Assembly (NCBI GenBank): GCA_903832005.1
Contig: CAIKZO010000103.1
Coordinates: 1-46,603, forward strand
Length of the DNA stretch: 46,603 bases
DNA from: Enhydrobacter aerosaccus
GTDB lineage: Bacteria > Pseudomonadota > Alphaproteobacteria > Reyranellales > Reyranellaceae
Direction of reading: 5' to 3'
The stretch's first letter is position 1. Each line of letters starts with the position of its first letter. The notes under the pieces were generated by a model, which searched no databases, had not been told where the DNA came from, and was given only the letters and a program-made list of their open reading frames with translations. Both the position numbers and the translations under genes were made by a program. Positions 7,293 to 17,008 of the stretch are shown here, one piece after another.

Positions 7293-8096
7293 ATGGGCAA
7301 ATGGCCGGCGCTGGACAAGATCGAGATGATCGAAGGGACGATCGAACATCATGCCTATGAGAAGCAGCTCAAGAAGTTGCAGGACCGCCTCCTCGACCTG
7401 CAGGTGCACCATTTGCGCACCGGCGGCCGGGCGGTCATCGGCTTCGACGGCTGGGACGCCGCCGGCAAGGGCGGGCTGATCGAGCGGGCGATCTTCGGCC
7501 TGGAGCCTCGCTCGACCCATGTCTGGCGCATCGGCGCGCCCAGCAAGGAGGAGTTGGCGCAGCACTACCTCTGGCGTTTCTGGAAGCGCCTGCCGCCGCG
7601 CGCCAACTGGGCGGTGTTCGACCGGACGTGGTACGGGCGCGTGCTGGTCGAGCGCGTCGAGGGTTTCTGCACAAAGGCGGAATGGAAACGCGCCTACCGC
7701 GAGATCAATGAATTCGAGCGCCAGCTCGCCGACGACGGGGTCCGCGTGGTCAAGCTGCTGGTGCATGTCAGCGCCGAGGAACAGAAGAAGCGGATGCTCG
7801 CCCGCCTCGACGACCCCAGCAAACGCTACAAGGTCGGCCTCGAGGATTTCCGCAATATCGGCAAGCGCAAGCAGTACGTCGAAGCCTACGACGACATGCT
7901 CGAGTATACCGACACCGAGCATGCGCCCTGGTACGTGATCGCGAGCGACAACAAGAAGCAGGCGCGGCTCGCCGGCCTCAAGGTCCTCGTTAAGGAACTG
8001 TCGCGCGGCGTGAACGTGACCGAGCAGACTCTCGATCCCGAAGTGGCCGATGCCGCCTCTAAGATGTGGGGCTGGAAGGCGGACGAGAAGAAGTAA
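7293..8096 (+). CDS. ppk2: Polyphosphate kinase 2 family protein
   Basis: The 267-residue protein is a single PPK2 domain, which transfers phosphate between inorganic polyphosphate and nucleotides. The Walker A-like loop GFDGWDAAGKGG is at residues 50-61 and the lid and Walker B region FDRTWYGRVLVERVEGF at 109-125. The latter closely resembles the repeats of polyphosphate:AMP phosphotransferases (class II PPK2), so AMP phosphorylation is a plausible activity; class cannot be fixed without a tree. The glycine-rich loop has Gly-Trp where most PPK2s have Arg before DAAGKGG, which may matter for activity. The ATG at 7293 follows a GGAGGG ribosome site; the open frame extends upstream but without family similarity. 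The gene is divergent from the mla operon. Confidence 0.82.
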   Translation: MGKWPALDKIEMIEGTIEHHAYEKQLKKLQDRLLDLQVHHLRTGGRAVIGFDGWDAAGKGGLIERAIFGLEPRSTHVWRIGAPSKEELAQHYLWRFWKRLPPRANWAVFDRTWYGRVLVERVEGFCTKAEWKRAYREINEFERQLADDGVRVVKLLVHVSAEEQKKRMLARLDDPSKRYKVGLEDFRNIGKRKQYVEAYDDMLEYTDTEHAPWYVIASDNKKQARLAGLKVLVKELSRGVNVTEQTLDPEVADAASKMWGWKADEKK

Positions 8097-8105
8097 GGCT
8101 CTTGG

Positions 8106-8960
8106 CTAGGCCGAGAGCGGCGTCTCGGTCGGCGGCGCGAAGATCGCCGTCTTGGTGCCAGGACCGAGATGTGTCGCGATCCACGGCAGGGACTCGCGCA
8201 TCGCCTCTTCCAGCTTCCACGGCGGATTGACCACCAGCATCGCGCAGGCAGAGAGCTTGCCGCCTTCGGCGGGCACGTCCATCTCGAGGCGCAGTGTCTT
8301 CAGGTCGGCGAGACCGGTCACGAAGTCATGCGCGGCGGCCGTGTCCTTGATCGGATACCACACCGCATAGCAACCGACCGGGAAGCGACGCAGCCCATGG
8401 CGCAGCGCGCGCACCAGTTTCTCGAATTCGTCGGTCGCCTCGAACGGCGGATCGATCAGCACCAGCGCGCGGCGCTCGGGCGGCGGCAACGCGGCCTTCA
8501 CCGCGTGATAGCCGTCCTCCTGCCGGACCTCGACCGAGCGGTCGCCCGCGAATTCGCGCTTCAGCGCCAGCGCGTCCTGCGGATGAAGCTCGCAGGCCAC
8601 GAAGCGATCCAATGGGCGCAGGCCGGCGCGGATCAGGCGCGGCGAACCCGGATAGCGCCGCAGCGCCCCGCCGGGCGGGCCAAACTTGCGGTCATACGCC
8701 ACGACCGCCGCGAGATAGCGCGCCACCGCGCCCGGCGTGCCGGCCTTCGGCGCCGCCAGAAGGCGCGCGATACCGGCCGCCGCTTCGCCGGTGCGGCCCG
8801 CCATCGAGCCGCCGAGATCGTAGCCGCCGGTACCGGCGTGCGTGTCGAGCGCGAACAGCCGCTTGTCCTTCGCGGTCAGCAGCCGCAGCAGTTCGCAAAG
8901 CACGAGATGTTTCAGGACATCGGCGAAGTTGCCCGCATGGAAGCCGTGACGGTAGTTCAT
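8106..8960 (-). CDS. rlmJ: 23S rRNA (adenine(2030)-N6)-methyltransferase
   Basis: The 284-residue protein opens with MNYRHGFHAGNFADVLKH, the near-invariant RlmJ start, which includes the RNA-binding and substrate residues. The SAM-binding motif LDTHAGTGGYDL is at residues 39-50 and the N6-adenine catalytic motif DPPF at 170-173. Length equals E. coli RlmJ (280). It methylates A2030 in helix 72 of 23S rRNA during ribosome assembly; loss is mild in E. coli. It is convergent with ppk2 (nine bases between stop codons) and divergent from the formamidase gene. Confidence 0.92.
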   Translation of the reverse strand: MNYRHGFHAGNFADVLKHLVLCELLRLLTAKDKRLFALDTHAGTGGYDLGGSMAGRTGEAAAGIARLLAAPKAGTPGAVARYLAAVVAYDRKFGPPGGALRRYPGSPRLIRAGLRPLDRFVACELHPQDALALKREFAGDRSVEVRQEDGYHAVKAALPPPERRALVLIDPPFEATDEFEKLVRALRHGLRRFPVGCYAVWYPIKDTAAAHDFVTGLADLKTLRLEMDVPAEGGKLSACAMLVVNPPWKLEEAMRESLPWIATHLGPGTKTAIFAPPTETPLSA

Positions 8961-9023
8961 GCTCCTGCCTATAGCATTCAGGGCATGGTTCGTGCTTCAA
9001 CCGTTCGGCACAAGGGGGACTAA

Positions 9024-9962
9024 ATGGCCACGTACGAGCTCAATTCTTCGCCCGAGACCTGCCACTGGGGCTATTTCGACAGCCAGCTGAAGCCGCAGCT
9101 CAAGATCAAGTCGGGCGACATCGCGACCATCCATTGCGTGTCCGGCAGCCAGGAAATCCTGCCACAGCCGCCGATGAACGTGCTGCCCGAACATCGTGAA
9201 ATCCTGTCCCAGCTGAAGCCGCACCTCGGCCGCCACATCCTCACCGGGCCCGTGCATGTCGAAGGCGCCGAGCGCGGCGACGTGCTGGCGGTCGAAGTGC
9301 TCGACATCAAGTTCCGCACCAACTGGGGCTGGAACGTCCAGCGGCCGCTCGCCGGCACGCTGCCGGAAGATTTCCCCTTCTATCGCCTGACGCACATTCC
9401 GATCGATTCGAACCGTGGCGTCTGCACCCTGCCCTGGGGCCTCGAAGTCCAGCTCCGGCCGTTCTTCGGCATCATGGGCGTGGCGCCGCCGCCCGAGTGG
9501 GGCCAGTGCAGCTCGGTCGAGCCGCGCGCCTTTGGCGGCAACATCGACAACAAGCACTTCCAGGTCGGCACGACGGTCTATTTCCCGGTGTTCGCCGACG
9601 GCGGTCTGTTCTCGACAGGTGACGGCCACGGCGTACAGGGCGACGGCGAGGTCAACCTCACCGCGCTCGAGACCAGCCTGAGTGGCACCTTCAAGTTCAC
9701 GCTGCGCAAGGACATGAAGCTGGTCAATCCGCGCGCCGAGACGGCGACGCACTGGATCACCCACGGCTTCGACCCGGATCTCGACGACGCCGCCAAGGAA
9801 GCACTGCGCGACATGATCCGGCTGATCACGGCCAAGACCGGTCTCAAGCCCGAGGATGCCTACATGCTCTGTAGCCTGCAGGCCGACCTGCATGTCACGC
9901 AGACGGTGGACGGCAACAAGGGCATCCACTGCATGATCGAGAAGAAGATCATCGGCGGGTGA
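9024..9962 (+). CDS. Acetamidase/formamidase family protein
   Basis: The 312-residue protein belongs to the FmdA/AmdA family of metal-dependent amidases that release ammonia from short amides. Supporting features are the N-terminal beta segment HWGYFDSQLKP, the GDVLAVEVLDI strand, and the metal-site segment with a conserved GDGHGVQGDGEV motif (about residues 195-206). The substrate could be formamide, acetamide or another small amide; the family is too broad to decide. AAGGGGGA lies six bases before the ATG. It is convergent with the cytochrome gene, with an 18-base gap holding a GC palindrome. Confidence 0.82.
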   Translation: MATYELNSSPETCHWGYFDSQLKPQLKIKSGDIATIHCVSGSQEILPQPPMNVLPEHREILSQLKPHLGRHILTGPVHVEGAERGDVLAVEVLDIKFRTNWGWNVQRPLAGTLPEDFPFYRLTHIPIDSNRGVCTLPWGLEVQLRPFFGIMGVAPPPEWGQCSSVEPRAFGGNIDNKHFQVGTTVYFPVFADGGLFSTGDGHGVQGDGEVNLTALETSLSGTFKFTLRKDMKLVNPRAETATHWITHGFDPDLDDAAKEALRDMIRLITAKTGLKPEDAYMLCSLQADLHVTQTVDGNKGIHCMIEKKIIGG

Positions 9963-9966
9963 TGCC

Positions 9967-9980
9967 CGCCGCGCGCGGCG
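9967..9980. repeat. 14-base GC palindrome between convergent genes
   Basis: CGCCGCGCGCGGCG is a perfect palindrome in the gap between the stop codons of the formamidase and cytochrome genes. It could form a short stem in both transcripts, but no T tract follows, so terminator function is uncertain. Confidence 0.35.
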
Positions 9981-10481
9981 TTACTTCGCGCCGGGCGGTG
10001 TGATCTTCATGACGAACGAGGTCGGCGTCTCGTTCGCGCCGAACGGACCCGGCACCTTGTTGTCGACCGGCGGCAAGCTCCGCAGGTAGGCGACCAGGGC
10101 GGTGACATCGCCCTTGGTCATCACGGCAAGCGCGCGCCACGGCATGCTGGGCGCCAGCACGCGACCATCGGGACGGACGCCGGTCTGCAAGGCCGTCACG
10201 ACCTGCGCGTCGCTCCAGTTGCCGAGGCCGGTCGCTTTGTCCGGCGTCAGGTTGGGGCCGTAGAACGTGCCCAGACCGGGAATATCGAAGCCGACTTCGG
10301 AGCCACCGAGGACGCGTGTCATGTCCGGCTTTCCGAGGAAGTGGCCGGGCGTGTGGCAATCCTGGCAACCGCCGATCGTGGCGAGATACTTGCCGCGCGC
10401 GACGGCGGCATCGTCGGCACGCGCCGACAGCAGCGGTGCGCATGACAAGGCAATGACAGCGATGGCAGTTTGAATTCTCAT
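9981..10481 (-). CDS. Exported monohaem cytochrome c
   Basis: The 166-residue protein has a signal peptide (residues 1-22), one haem c site CQDCH (39-43) and a likely axial methionine in PSMPW (Met113). The region around GTFYGPNLTPD and the C-terminal YLRSLPPVDNKVPGP is typical of the cytochrome c subunits associated with periplasmic alcohol, aldehyde or gluconate dehydrogenases, but it has only one haem and no dehydrogenase is adjacent. I set the start at 10481 because a GGGGAGAG ribosome site precedes it and the signal peptide begins there; the frame remains open upstream without signal-like sequence. It would carry electrons in the periplasm. Confidence 0.83.
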   Translation of the reverse strand: MRIQTAIAVIALSCAPLLSARADDAAVARGKYLATIGGCQDCHTPGHFLGKPDMTRVLGGSEVGFDIPGLGTFYGPNLTPDKATGLGNWSDAQVVTALQTGVRPDGRVLAPSMPWRALAVMTKGDVTALVAYLRSLPPVDNKVPGPFGANETPTSFVMKITPPGAK

Positions 10482-10533
10482 TCCACTCTCCCCCTGCATC
10501 TCGTGCCGACATGCCCGAGATGCGGCAGAGAGG

Positions 10534-11742
10534 TCAAGCCGCTTGAAGACGGCGCTGCCGGCCGGAGAGAACCGGCGGGAAGGCAAAGGCGATCGCGGTG
10601 GCACCAAGACCGACCGCGAACGAGCCGACGTAGAGCCAGCCGTAGGTGCCGAAGTGATCGAAGATCCAACCGCCGAGGGCCGGTCCCAGCGACATGCCGA
10701 GGCTTGCGACCAGGCTGGTGCCGCCGATCATCGTGCCCATGATGCGCATCGGAAAATATTCGCGCGCGATCACCGAGTAGAGCGGCATGACACCGCCGTA
10801 GGCCATGCCGAAGACGATGGCCACGCCATAGAACTCGCCGAGCCCGCGGGTGAAGAAGTAGGCGCCGGCGGCCACCGCCTGGATCATCAAGCCGATGATC
10901 AGGACCGACTTGGCGCCGAACCTGTCGCCGGACAGGCCGAAGATCACGCGGCCGCCGAGACCCGCCAGACCCTCGACGCTGTAGATCGTGACGGCGGCGA
11001 TCGGCGCGATGCCGCAGGCGATGGCGTAGCTCACCGTGTGGAAAATCGGACCGGAGTGCATGGCGCAGCAGGCGAATTGCGTCGCCGCCAGCACCATGAA
11101 CTGCGGCGAGCGCAGCGCTTGCCCTACGGTAATACCCGAGTCACCCGCGACGGCAACGCCCGGTGCGGCTCCTGGAACGACGGGCGCGCGACGCACGAGG
11201 AAGGCTGCCGGTATCAGCAAAACGCCGGCGAGGACAGCGATCGAAAGCTGCGCGGTGCGCCAATCGTAGGTCGACATCAGCCAACTCGCGAACGGCGAGA
11301 TCGTCATCGGCGCCATGCCCATGCCGGCCGAGACCAGCGAGACCGCGAGGCTGCGGTTTTTCTCGAACCAGCCGGTGGTCGTGGCCATCATCGGCGCGAT
11401 GATCGCGCCGGCGGCGATGCCGACAAGGCCGCCGTAGACGATCTGGAATTCGAGCAGGCTGGTTGCGCGGCTGGCAAGAGCGAGGCCGAGCGTCAACAGG
11501 ACGGCGCCCGCGAGCACCACGAGGCGCGGACCGAAGCGGTCGGTGAGCGCCCCCCAGCCGAAGGCCGAGATTCCCATCGTCAGGAAGTCCAAGGTCATCG
11601 CGCTCGAGATGCCGGTGCGCGACCATCCCGTCGCTTCCGACATGGGCTGCAGGAAAACAGCCAGCGAGAACATGCAGCCGATGGCGACACATCCCATCAA
11701 CGCACCCGCCGCAACCACGACCCAGCCGTAATAGACCTTCAT
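10534..11742 (-). CDS. MFS transporter, monocarboxylate/oxalate-formate type
   Basis: The 402-residue protein has about 12 membrane segments. It opens with MKVYYGWVVVAAGALMG, a start very common in MFS carriers of the oxalate/formate antiporter and monocarboxylate group, and has the loop motif GALTDRFGPR after helix 2. ATG 11742 is preferred because GGAGGA precedes it; a TTG seven codons upstream is possible. It is a single-gene unit on the minus strand with its own promoter, which is overlapped by a perfect palindrome. The substrate is unknown; neighbours (cytochrome, formamidase) do not settle it. Confidence 0.8.
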   Translation of the reverse strand: MKVYYGWVVVAAGALMGCVAIGCMFSLAVFLQPMSEATGWSRTGISSAMTLDFLTMGISAFGWGALTDRFGPRLVVLAGAVLLTLGLALASRATSLLEFQIVYGGLVGIAAGAIIAPMMATTTGWFEKNRSLAVSLVSAGMGMAPMTISPFASWLMSTYDWRTAQLSIAVLAGVLLIPAAFLVRRAPVVPGAAPGVAVAGDSGITVGQALRSPQFMVLAATQFACCAMHSGPIFHTVSYAIACGIAPIAAVTIYSVEGLAGLGGRVIFGLSGDRFGAKSVLIIGLMIQAVAAGAYFFTRGLGEFYGVAIVFGMAYGGVMPLYSVIAREYFPMRIMGTMIGGTSLVASLGMSLGPALGGWIFDHFGTYGWLYVGSFAVGLGATAIAFAFPPVLSGRQRRLQAA

Positions 11743-11761
11743 GGCATCCTCCGTTCTCACC

Positions 11762-11792
11762 AATAGTTAACCGATTGTTTAACTATTAGCAA
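11762..11792 (-). promoter_or_regulatory. Promoter with overlapping palindromic operator for the MFS gene
   Basis: AATAGTTAA (11762-11770) and TTAACTATT (11779-11787) form a perfect inverted repeat with 9-base arms and an 8-base spacer, in an otherwise GC-rich area. On the minus strand a promoter fits exactly over it: TTGCTA (11792-11787), 17 bases, TAACTA (11769-11764), 21 bases ahead of the start codon. The size and symmetry match operators of TetR or MarR family repressors, which would block polymerase here. No such regulator is encoded in the window, so it would act from elsewhere. Confidence 0.6.
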
Positions 11793-11875
11793 TACCCTGG
11801 GTTTTCGACGTCCGTGGCTCCTGCAACCCGCACCTTCCGGGGTCGTTAGCTTAGGTCACAAAGAGGAGAAAGCCG

Positions 11876-12037
11876 ATGAACCGCATCGTTATCCTGGCTG
11901 TCGTCGCCTGCGCGCTGACGTCCGCCTGCACCGTTCGTTCCGAGCGTACCGTCGTCGAAAAGCCCGTGCCGAGCAGCGCCACCGTAGTGGTTCCGGCAGA
12001 TCCGGGTCCGTCGACCTACGTCGTCCATCGCGACTAA
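11876..12037 (+). CDS. Tiny lipoprotein (53 residues)
   Basis: A short gene of 54 codons begins at ATG 11876 after the strong ribosome site AAGAGGAGAA. It encodes a 53-residue protein with a lipoprotein signal: a hydrophobic stretch (residues 3-14) and lipobox LTSAC with Cys18. The mature 36 residues are rich in Val, Pro and Ser and end in TYVVHRD. No domain is recognisable. The length resembles other small outer-membrane lipoproteins of unknown role. It is convergent with the NfeD gene and followed by a hairpin terminator. Translation is supported by signal and ribosome site rather than by homology. Confidence 0.65.
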   Translation: MNRIVILAVVACALTSACTVRSERTVVEKPVPSSATVVVPADPGPSTYVVHRD

Positions 12038-12056
12038 TAGGTGAGTCTGTATTGCG

Positions 12057-12089
12057 TCCACGGCGCCGGCTGAAGTCCGCCGCCGTGGA
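12057..12089. terminator. Bidirectional hairpin terminator between lipoprotein and nfeD genes
   Basis: TCCACGGCG (12057-12065) and CGCCGTGGA (12081-12089) form a 9-base perfect stem with a 15-base loop, 20 bases past the lipoprotein stop and 18 bases past the NfeD stop. A T-rich stretch (GATTCTTTGTG) follows on the plus side. It probably serves the plus-strand gene and may serve both. Confidence 0.5.
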
Positions 12090-12107
12090 TAGCGATTCTT
12101 TGTGCTG

Positions 12108-12548
12108 CTACGGCGCGGGCTCGACCCTCAGCTCCGTGCCGTCGACAGCAGCGACACGCACTTTCGCACCGGCCACCATGTCTGGCCCAGTGACGGTCCA
12201 GCTGCCATCTCCGAGTTTCAACCGGCCGCGACCGCCCAGGATCGGCTGATCGAGCACGACGATCTTGCCGATCAGGCTGTCTCCGCGCGCGTTGAGCGTG
12301 GGATCGTCACTGCGCTTCTGTAGCCCGCGAAGCAACGGCCTGAGGCCAACCGCTGAGGCTACCGACACCACCGCAAAGATCACGAGTTGCAACTCGAGCG
12401 ACATTTCCGGTTCAAGTGCCAGCAGCATCCCTGTCACGGCGGCGCCCGCCGACACGAACAGGAAGACCACGCCCGGCAGCATCATCTCGAACACCAGCAT
12501 CACGGCCGCTAGCGCCCACCAATACCAGAAGACGATATGGAAGCTCAT
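12108..12548 (-). CDS. NfeD family membrane protein, SPFH partner
   Basis: The 146-residue protein has two or more membrane segments in residues 5-80 (with VFEMMLPGVVFLFVSAGAA typical of short NfeD proteins) and a C-terminal OB-fold domain (about 85-146). Short NfeD proteins are encoded beside SPFH/stomatin genes and form inner-membrane complexes with them. The start codon lies three bases after the SPFH stop, so the pair is cotranscribed and likely coupled. Comparable to E. coli YbbK(QmcA)-YbbJ, in which YbbJ is this protein. Confidence 0.85.
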   Translation of the reverse strand: MSFHIVFWYWWALAAVMLVFEMMLPGVVFLFVSAGAAVTGMLLALEPEMSLELQLVIFAVVSVASAVGLRPLLRGLQKRSDDPTLNARGDSLIGKIVVLDQPILGGRGRLKLGDGSWTVTGPDMVAGAKVRVAAVDGTELRVEPAP

Positions 12549-12551
12549 GGC

Positions 12552-13517
12552 CTAGCCCGCGTTCGGCACGCTGGGCCGCGGCCGGGCCTGCGTCTCACCC
12601 GCCACGCCGCGCGCCTGCGCTTCGCGGGCGAGTTCGCCGATGCCCGCGATCGACGCCATGACGCCCGCTGCATCGACAGGCAGAAAAAACAGCTTGGCGT
12701 TGTTGCTCGATCCAATCTTGGCCAGCGCCTCGACGTACTTGGTGCCGAGGAAGTAGTTGGTTGCCTGCACGCCGTTGCCGGCGATCGCTTCAGCCACGAC
12801 GGCCGTGGCCTTGGCTTCGGCCTGCGCCATGCGCTCGCGCGCCTCGGCATCGCGGAAGGCGGCCTCGCGGCGCCCCTCCGCGGTCAGGATCGCCGACTGC
12901 TTCTCGCCTTCGGCACGCTGGATCGAGGATTCGCGCACGCCCTCGGACTCGAGGATGGTGGCGCGCTTCTCGCGCTCGGCCTTCATCTGCCGGCCCATCG
13001 CCACGACGATGTCTTCCGGCGGCGCGATGTCCTTGACCTCGATACGCAGCACCTTCACGCCCCAGGGGCCGGTTGCCTGGTCGATCACCGCGAGCAGCGT
13101 GTTGTTGATGTCGTTACGCTTGGACAGCGCCTCGTCGAGCGCCATGTTGCCCATGACGCTGCGGATGTTGGTGAGCGCGAGGTTGGTGATCGCAAGGTGG
13201 AGGTTCTGCACCTCGTAGGCCGCGCGGGCGGCATCGATCACCTGGTAGAAAGCCACGGCATCGACCTGCACGCTGGCATTGTCCTTGGTGATCACCTTCT
13301 GCGGCGGGATATCGAGGACGTTCTCCTGCATGTTCATCTTGCGGCCAATCGTGTCGACGAAGGGCACGATGAAATGCAGGCCGGGGGTGAGCGTCTTGGT
13401 GTAGCGACCGAAGCGCTCGATCGTCCAGTTGGTTCCCTGATTGACGGTCTTTACGCCTGCGAACACCAGCACCATGGCGACGACCACGAGGGCCACCACG
13501 AAGATCAGAGCACCCAT
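12552..13517 (-). CDS. qmcA: SPFH/band 7 (stomatin-like) membrane protease-modulator protein
   Basis: The 321-residue protein has an N-terminal membrane anchor (residues 2-22), a band 7/SPFH domain (about 25-200, with the IERFGRYTKTLTPGLHFIVPF start that marks this family) and a helical, Glu/Ala-rich segment (about 195-265) that oligomerises. The closest named protein is E. coli QmcA. Such proteins form cage-like microdomains in the inner membrane and modulate membrane proteases. It is transcribed after the GATase gene (33-base gap) and before nfeD. Confidence 0.87.
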   Translation of the reverse strand: MGALIFVVALVVVAMVLVFAGVKTVNQGTNWTIERFGRYTKTLTPGLHFIVPFVDTIGRKMNMQENVLDIPPQKVITKDNASVQVDAVAFYQVIDAARAAYEVQNLHLAITNLALTNIRSVMGNMALDEALSKRNDINNTLLAVIDQATGPWGVKVLRIEVKDIAPPEDIVVAMGRQMKAEREKRATILESEGVRESSIQRAEGEKQSAILTAEGRREAAFRDAEARERMAQAEAKATAVVAEAIAGNGVQATNYFLGTKYVEALAKIGSSNNAKLFFLPVDAAGVMASIAGIGELAREAQARGVAGETQARPRPSVPNAG

Positions 13518-13550
13518 TGGCTTGCCTCCCCTGTCGGGGCGAAGCCTAGC

Positions 13551-14339
13551 CTATTCGGCGGCGAGCGCTAGAGCCGGCGGCACGACGGCAGCGCGCTGGT
13601 CGGTGGCGAGCCAGCGGTCGAGGAAGCCGTTGATCCAGCGATCAAGCGGCGGATCGTAGAGCGGGTGCATCGACAAATGGACGCCGCGCGGCTGGGCGCC
13701 CGGCCGCTTCAGCGACTCGGTGGCCTTCATTGTCCAGATGCCTTTCATCTCGAGCGTGACCTCGGGATGGAACTGGAAGCCGAAGGCGTTCTCGCCGTAG
13801 CGGAAGGCCTGCACCGGATAGAGTTCGTTGGTCGCCAGTACTTCGCAGCAGTCCGGCACTTCCATGCCTTCGCGGTGCCACTCGTAGACCTTCATCGGCC
13901 CTTTGAACCACGCCTCGCCCGCCGGTGTCGGCTCGATGCCGACATAGCCCACCTCGACCAGGCCATCGGCACGCGGGGCAACCCGGCCGCCGACCGCGCG
14001 GGTCAGCAACTGGGCGCCAAGGCAGAGGCCAAGGAACGGCACGCCCGCCTCGACCACTTTCGGAATCCAATCGAGTTCGCACTTGATGCCGCCAAGGGTG
14101 CCGCAGTCGTTGGCCGACATCGGGCCGCCGAAGATCACCACGCCGGCGTAATCCGACATGTCTTCAGGCAGGTTGCAGCCGAGATTGGGGCAAAGCCGAT
14201 GGAGTTCGTAACCGCGCTTTTCGAGGAGGGCGCCGACCCGACCGGGCCGCGAGTGCTCCTGATGCACGACGATCGCCACTTTATTAGGTGTTACTTTTTT
14301 GGGCCCCTGAACACCGGGCCGATGCGCCAGTACCGTCAT
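13551..14339 (-). CDS. Class I glutamine amidotransferase-like protein
   Basis: The 262-residue protein has the GATase1 fold with nucleophile elbow GLCLGAQ (Cys106) and the catalytic pair in HPE (His191, Glu193), so the triad is complete. An oxyanion segment VVIFGGPMSA is at 67-76. Stand-alone proteins like this are usually annotated as type 1 glutamine amidotransferase or GMP-synthase-like; some act on gamma-glutamyl compounds. The first twenty residues look non-conserved and no ribosome site precedes ATG 14339, so the real start may be the GTG at residue 21 (14279), where the family sequence begins. It is first in a unit with qmcA and nfeD, though a functional link is not evident. Confidence 0.78.
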   Translation of the reverse strand: MTVLAHRPGVQGPKKVTPNKVAIVVHQEHSRPGRVGALLEKRGYELHRLCPNLGCNLPEDMSDYAGVVIFGGPMSANDCGTLGGIKCELDWIPKVVEAGVPFLGLCLGAQLLTRAVGGRVAPRADGLVEVGYVGIEPTPAGEAWFKGPMKVYEWHREGMEVPDCCEVLATNELYPVQAFRYGENAFGFQFHPEVTLEMKGIWTMKATESLKRPGAQPRGVHLSMHPLYDPPLDRWINGFLDRWLATDQRAAVVPPALALAAE

Positions 14340-14402
14340 GGATTTGCAAGATACGCGTCGCTTGTGGCAACGACAAGGCTAACCAGCGGCGAGGGAGCGG
14401 AA

Positions 14403-15008
14403 ATGGCACGCAAAATCGACTTCTACTTCGACTGTTCCAGCCCGTGGACCTACCTCGCCTTCCACGCCATCCAGCCGTTGGCGGCGGAATTGTCCGCGGA
14501 GGTCCTGTGGAAGCCGATCCTGGTCGGCGGGGTGTTCAACGCCGTGAACCAGACCGTCTACGACAGCCGCGCCAAGCCCAATCCGCGGAAGCAGTCGTAC
14601 ATGCTGAAGGATCTCGCGGCCTGGGCCGCGCTCTACGGCCTGCGCATCGCTTTTCCGCCCACGGTCTTCCCGGTGAACAGCGTGAAGTGCATGCGCGGCG
14701 CCTTCGTAGCGCTCGACGAGGGCAAGCTCGTGCCCTACGCGACGGCCGCCTTCGAGGCCTACTGGGGCGACGACCGCGACCTCGCGAAGGAGGACGTGCT
14801 GGCCGACATCGCGGCCAAGGCCGGTATCGAGCGCCAGCGCTTCTTTGCCGGTATCGAGACCGACGCCTGCAAGACGCGGCTGCGCACGAACACCGACGAG
14901 TTGATCGCGCGCGACGGCTTCGGTAGCCCGACGATGTTCGTGGGCAACGCCATGTTCTTCGGCAATGATCGCCTGCCGCTGGTCCGTGCGGCCCTTCTGG
15001 AGCAATAG
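14403..15008 (+). CDS. 2-hydroxychromene-2-carboxylate isomerase family protein (DsbA fold)
   Basis: The 201-residue protein has the kappa-class GST/DsbA-like fold of HCCA isomerases. The N-terminal DCSSPWTYLAF (residues 10-20) holds the serine (Ser13) that replaces the redox cysteine and activates glutathione, and GFGSPTMFVGNAMFFGNDRL near the end contains the cis-Pro and the family's closing motif. HCCA isomerases act in naphthalene degradation, but many homologues act on other substrates. GAGGGAG precedes the ATG. It lies nine bases upstream of the dialkylglycine decarboxylase gene and is probably cotranscribed. No aromatic-ring dioxygenase is near, so naphthalene breakdown is not implied. 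Confidence 0.82.
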   Translation: MARKIDFYFDCSSPWTYLAFHAIQPLAAELSAEVLWKPILVGGVFNAVNQTVYDSRAKPNPRKQSYMLKDLAAWAALYGLRIAFPPTVFPVNSVKCMRGAFVALDEGKLVPYATAAFEAYWGDDRDLAKEDVLADIAAKAGIERQRFFAGIETDACKTRLRTNTDELIARDGFGSPTMFVGNAMFFGNDRLPLVRAALLEQ

Positions 15009-16325
<1,317 letters not shown>

Positions 16326-16434
16326 CGTCTTTTCGGCATTCTGTCGCATCTGTGAGGTAATTGGATTTGAAACGACCCCCCAACTGTTGTACCCGCTGTC
16401 CTCCTATTTCCGGCCACTGTTTTGGGGTACTCGG

Positions 16435-16992
16435 ATGATGATGAAGCTTACGCAGGTCGCGCTATTGATTGCAGGCGGCCTGGCGATTGCCGGATGCCAG
16501 ATGGACGGCGCCAAGACGGCCGCCCCCGTCAAGAAGCCGCCGGCGGCTGACTACCAGTTTGCCGGCCCGGCAAGTGCGCCTGTCGCGAACCTCAAGGCGA
16601 TCTGCTACACCGACGCCGACATCGGTGTCGTGCGGGCGCGCATGTTCCATCAGGAACTCGTCGTCGCGACCTTGCAGTGCCAGACTCCGAGCGGCGGCCG
16701 CGCCTTCGAGTCGATCTACGCCAGCTACCTCGGCAAGTTCGGCGGCGAGCTCAGCACCAACGCCCGCAGCCTGCAGGATGTCTCGCGCCGCAAGCGCTTC
16801 AACATCGATGTCCTGGTGACCGAGTTCTCGAACCGGATGGCGCAGCGCGCCCCCGTGGACAAGGACTTCTGCGCCCGCAACCTGCGCGCCCTCGAATGGT
16901 CGCTCGACCCCAAGGTCGCGTCGCTCAGCCAGACCCCGCCGCCCTACGATCTGGGACCGGAGATGAACATCTATCCGTGCACGGCGCCCTAA
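16435..16992 (+). CDS. Hypothetical lipoprotein
   Basis: The 185-residue protein begins with three Met codons (16435, 16438, 16441) and a lipoprotein signal with lipobox AIAGC (Cys20 from the first Met). The mature part has four further cysteines spread along it (in AICYTD, TLQCQT, DFCARN and IYPCTAP), which could form two disulfides in the periplasm. I recognise no domain. A start at TTG 16387 would place extra residues before the signal and is unlikely. It ends at a clear bidirectional terminator shared with the OmpA-like gene. Confidence 0.7.
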   Translation: MMMKLTQVALLIAGGLAIAGCQMDGAKTAAPVKKPPAADYQFAGPASAPVANLKAICYTDADIGVVRARMFHQELVVATLQCQTPSGGRAFESIYASYLGKFGGELSTNARSLQDVSRRKRFNIDVLVTEFSNRMAQRAPVDKDFCARNLRALEWSLDPKVASLSQTPPPYDLGPEMNIYPCTAP

Positions 16993-17008
16993 CAACGGCG
17001 CTCTCACG

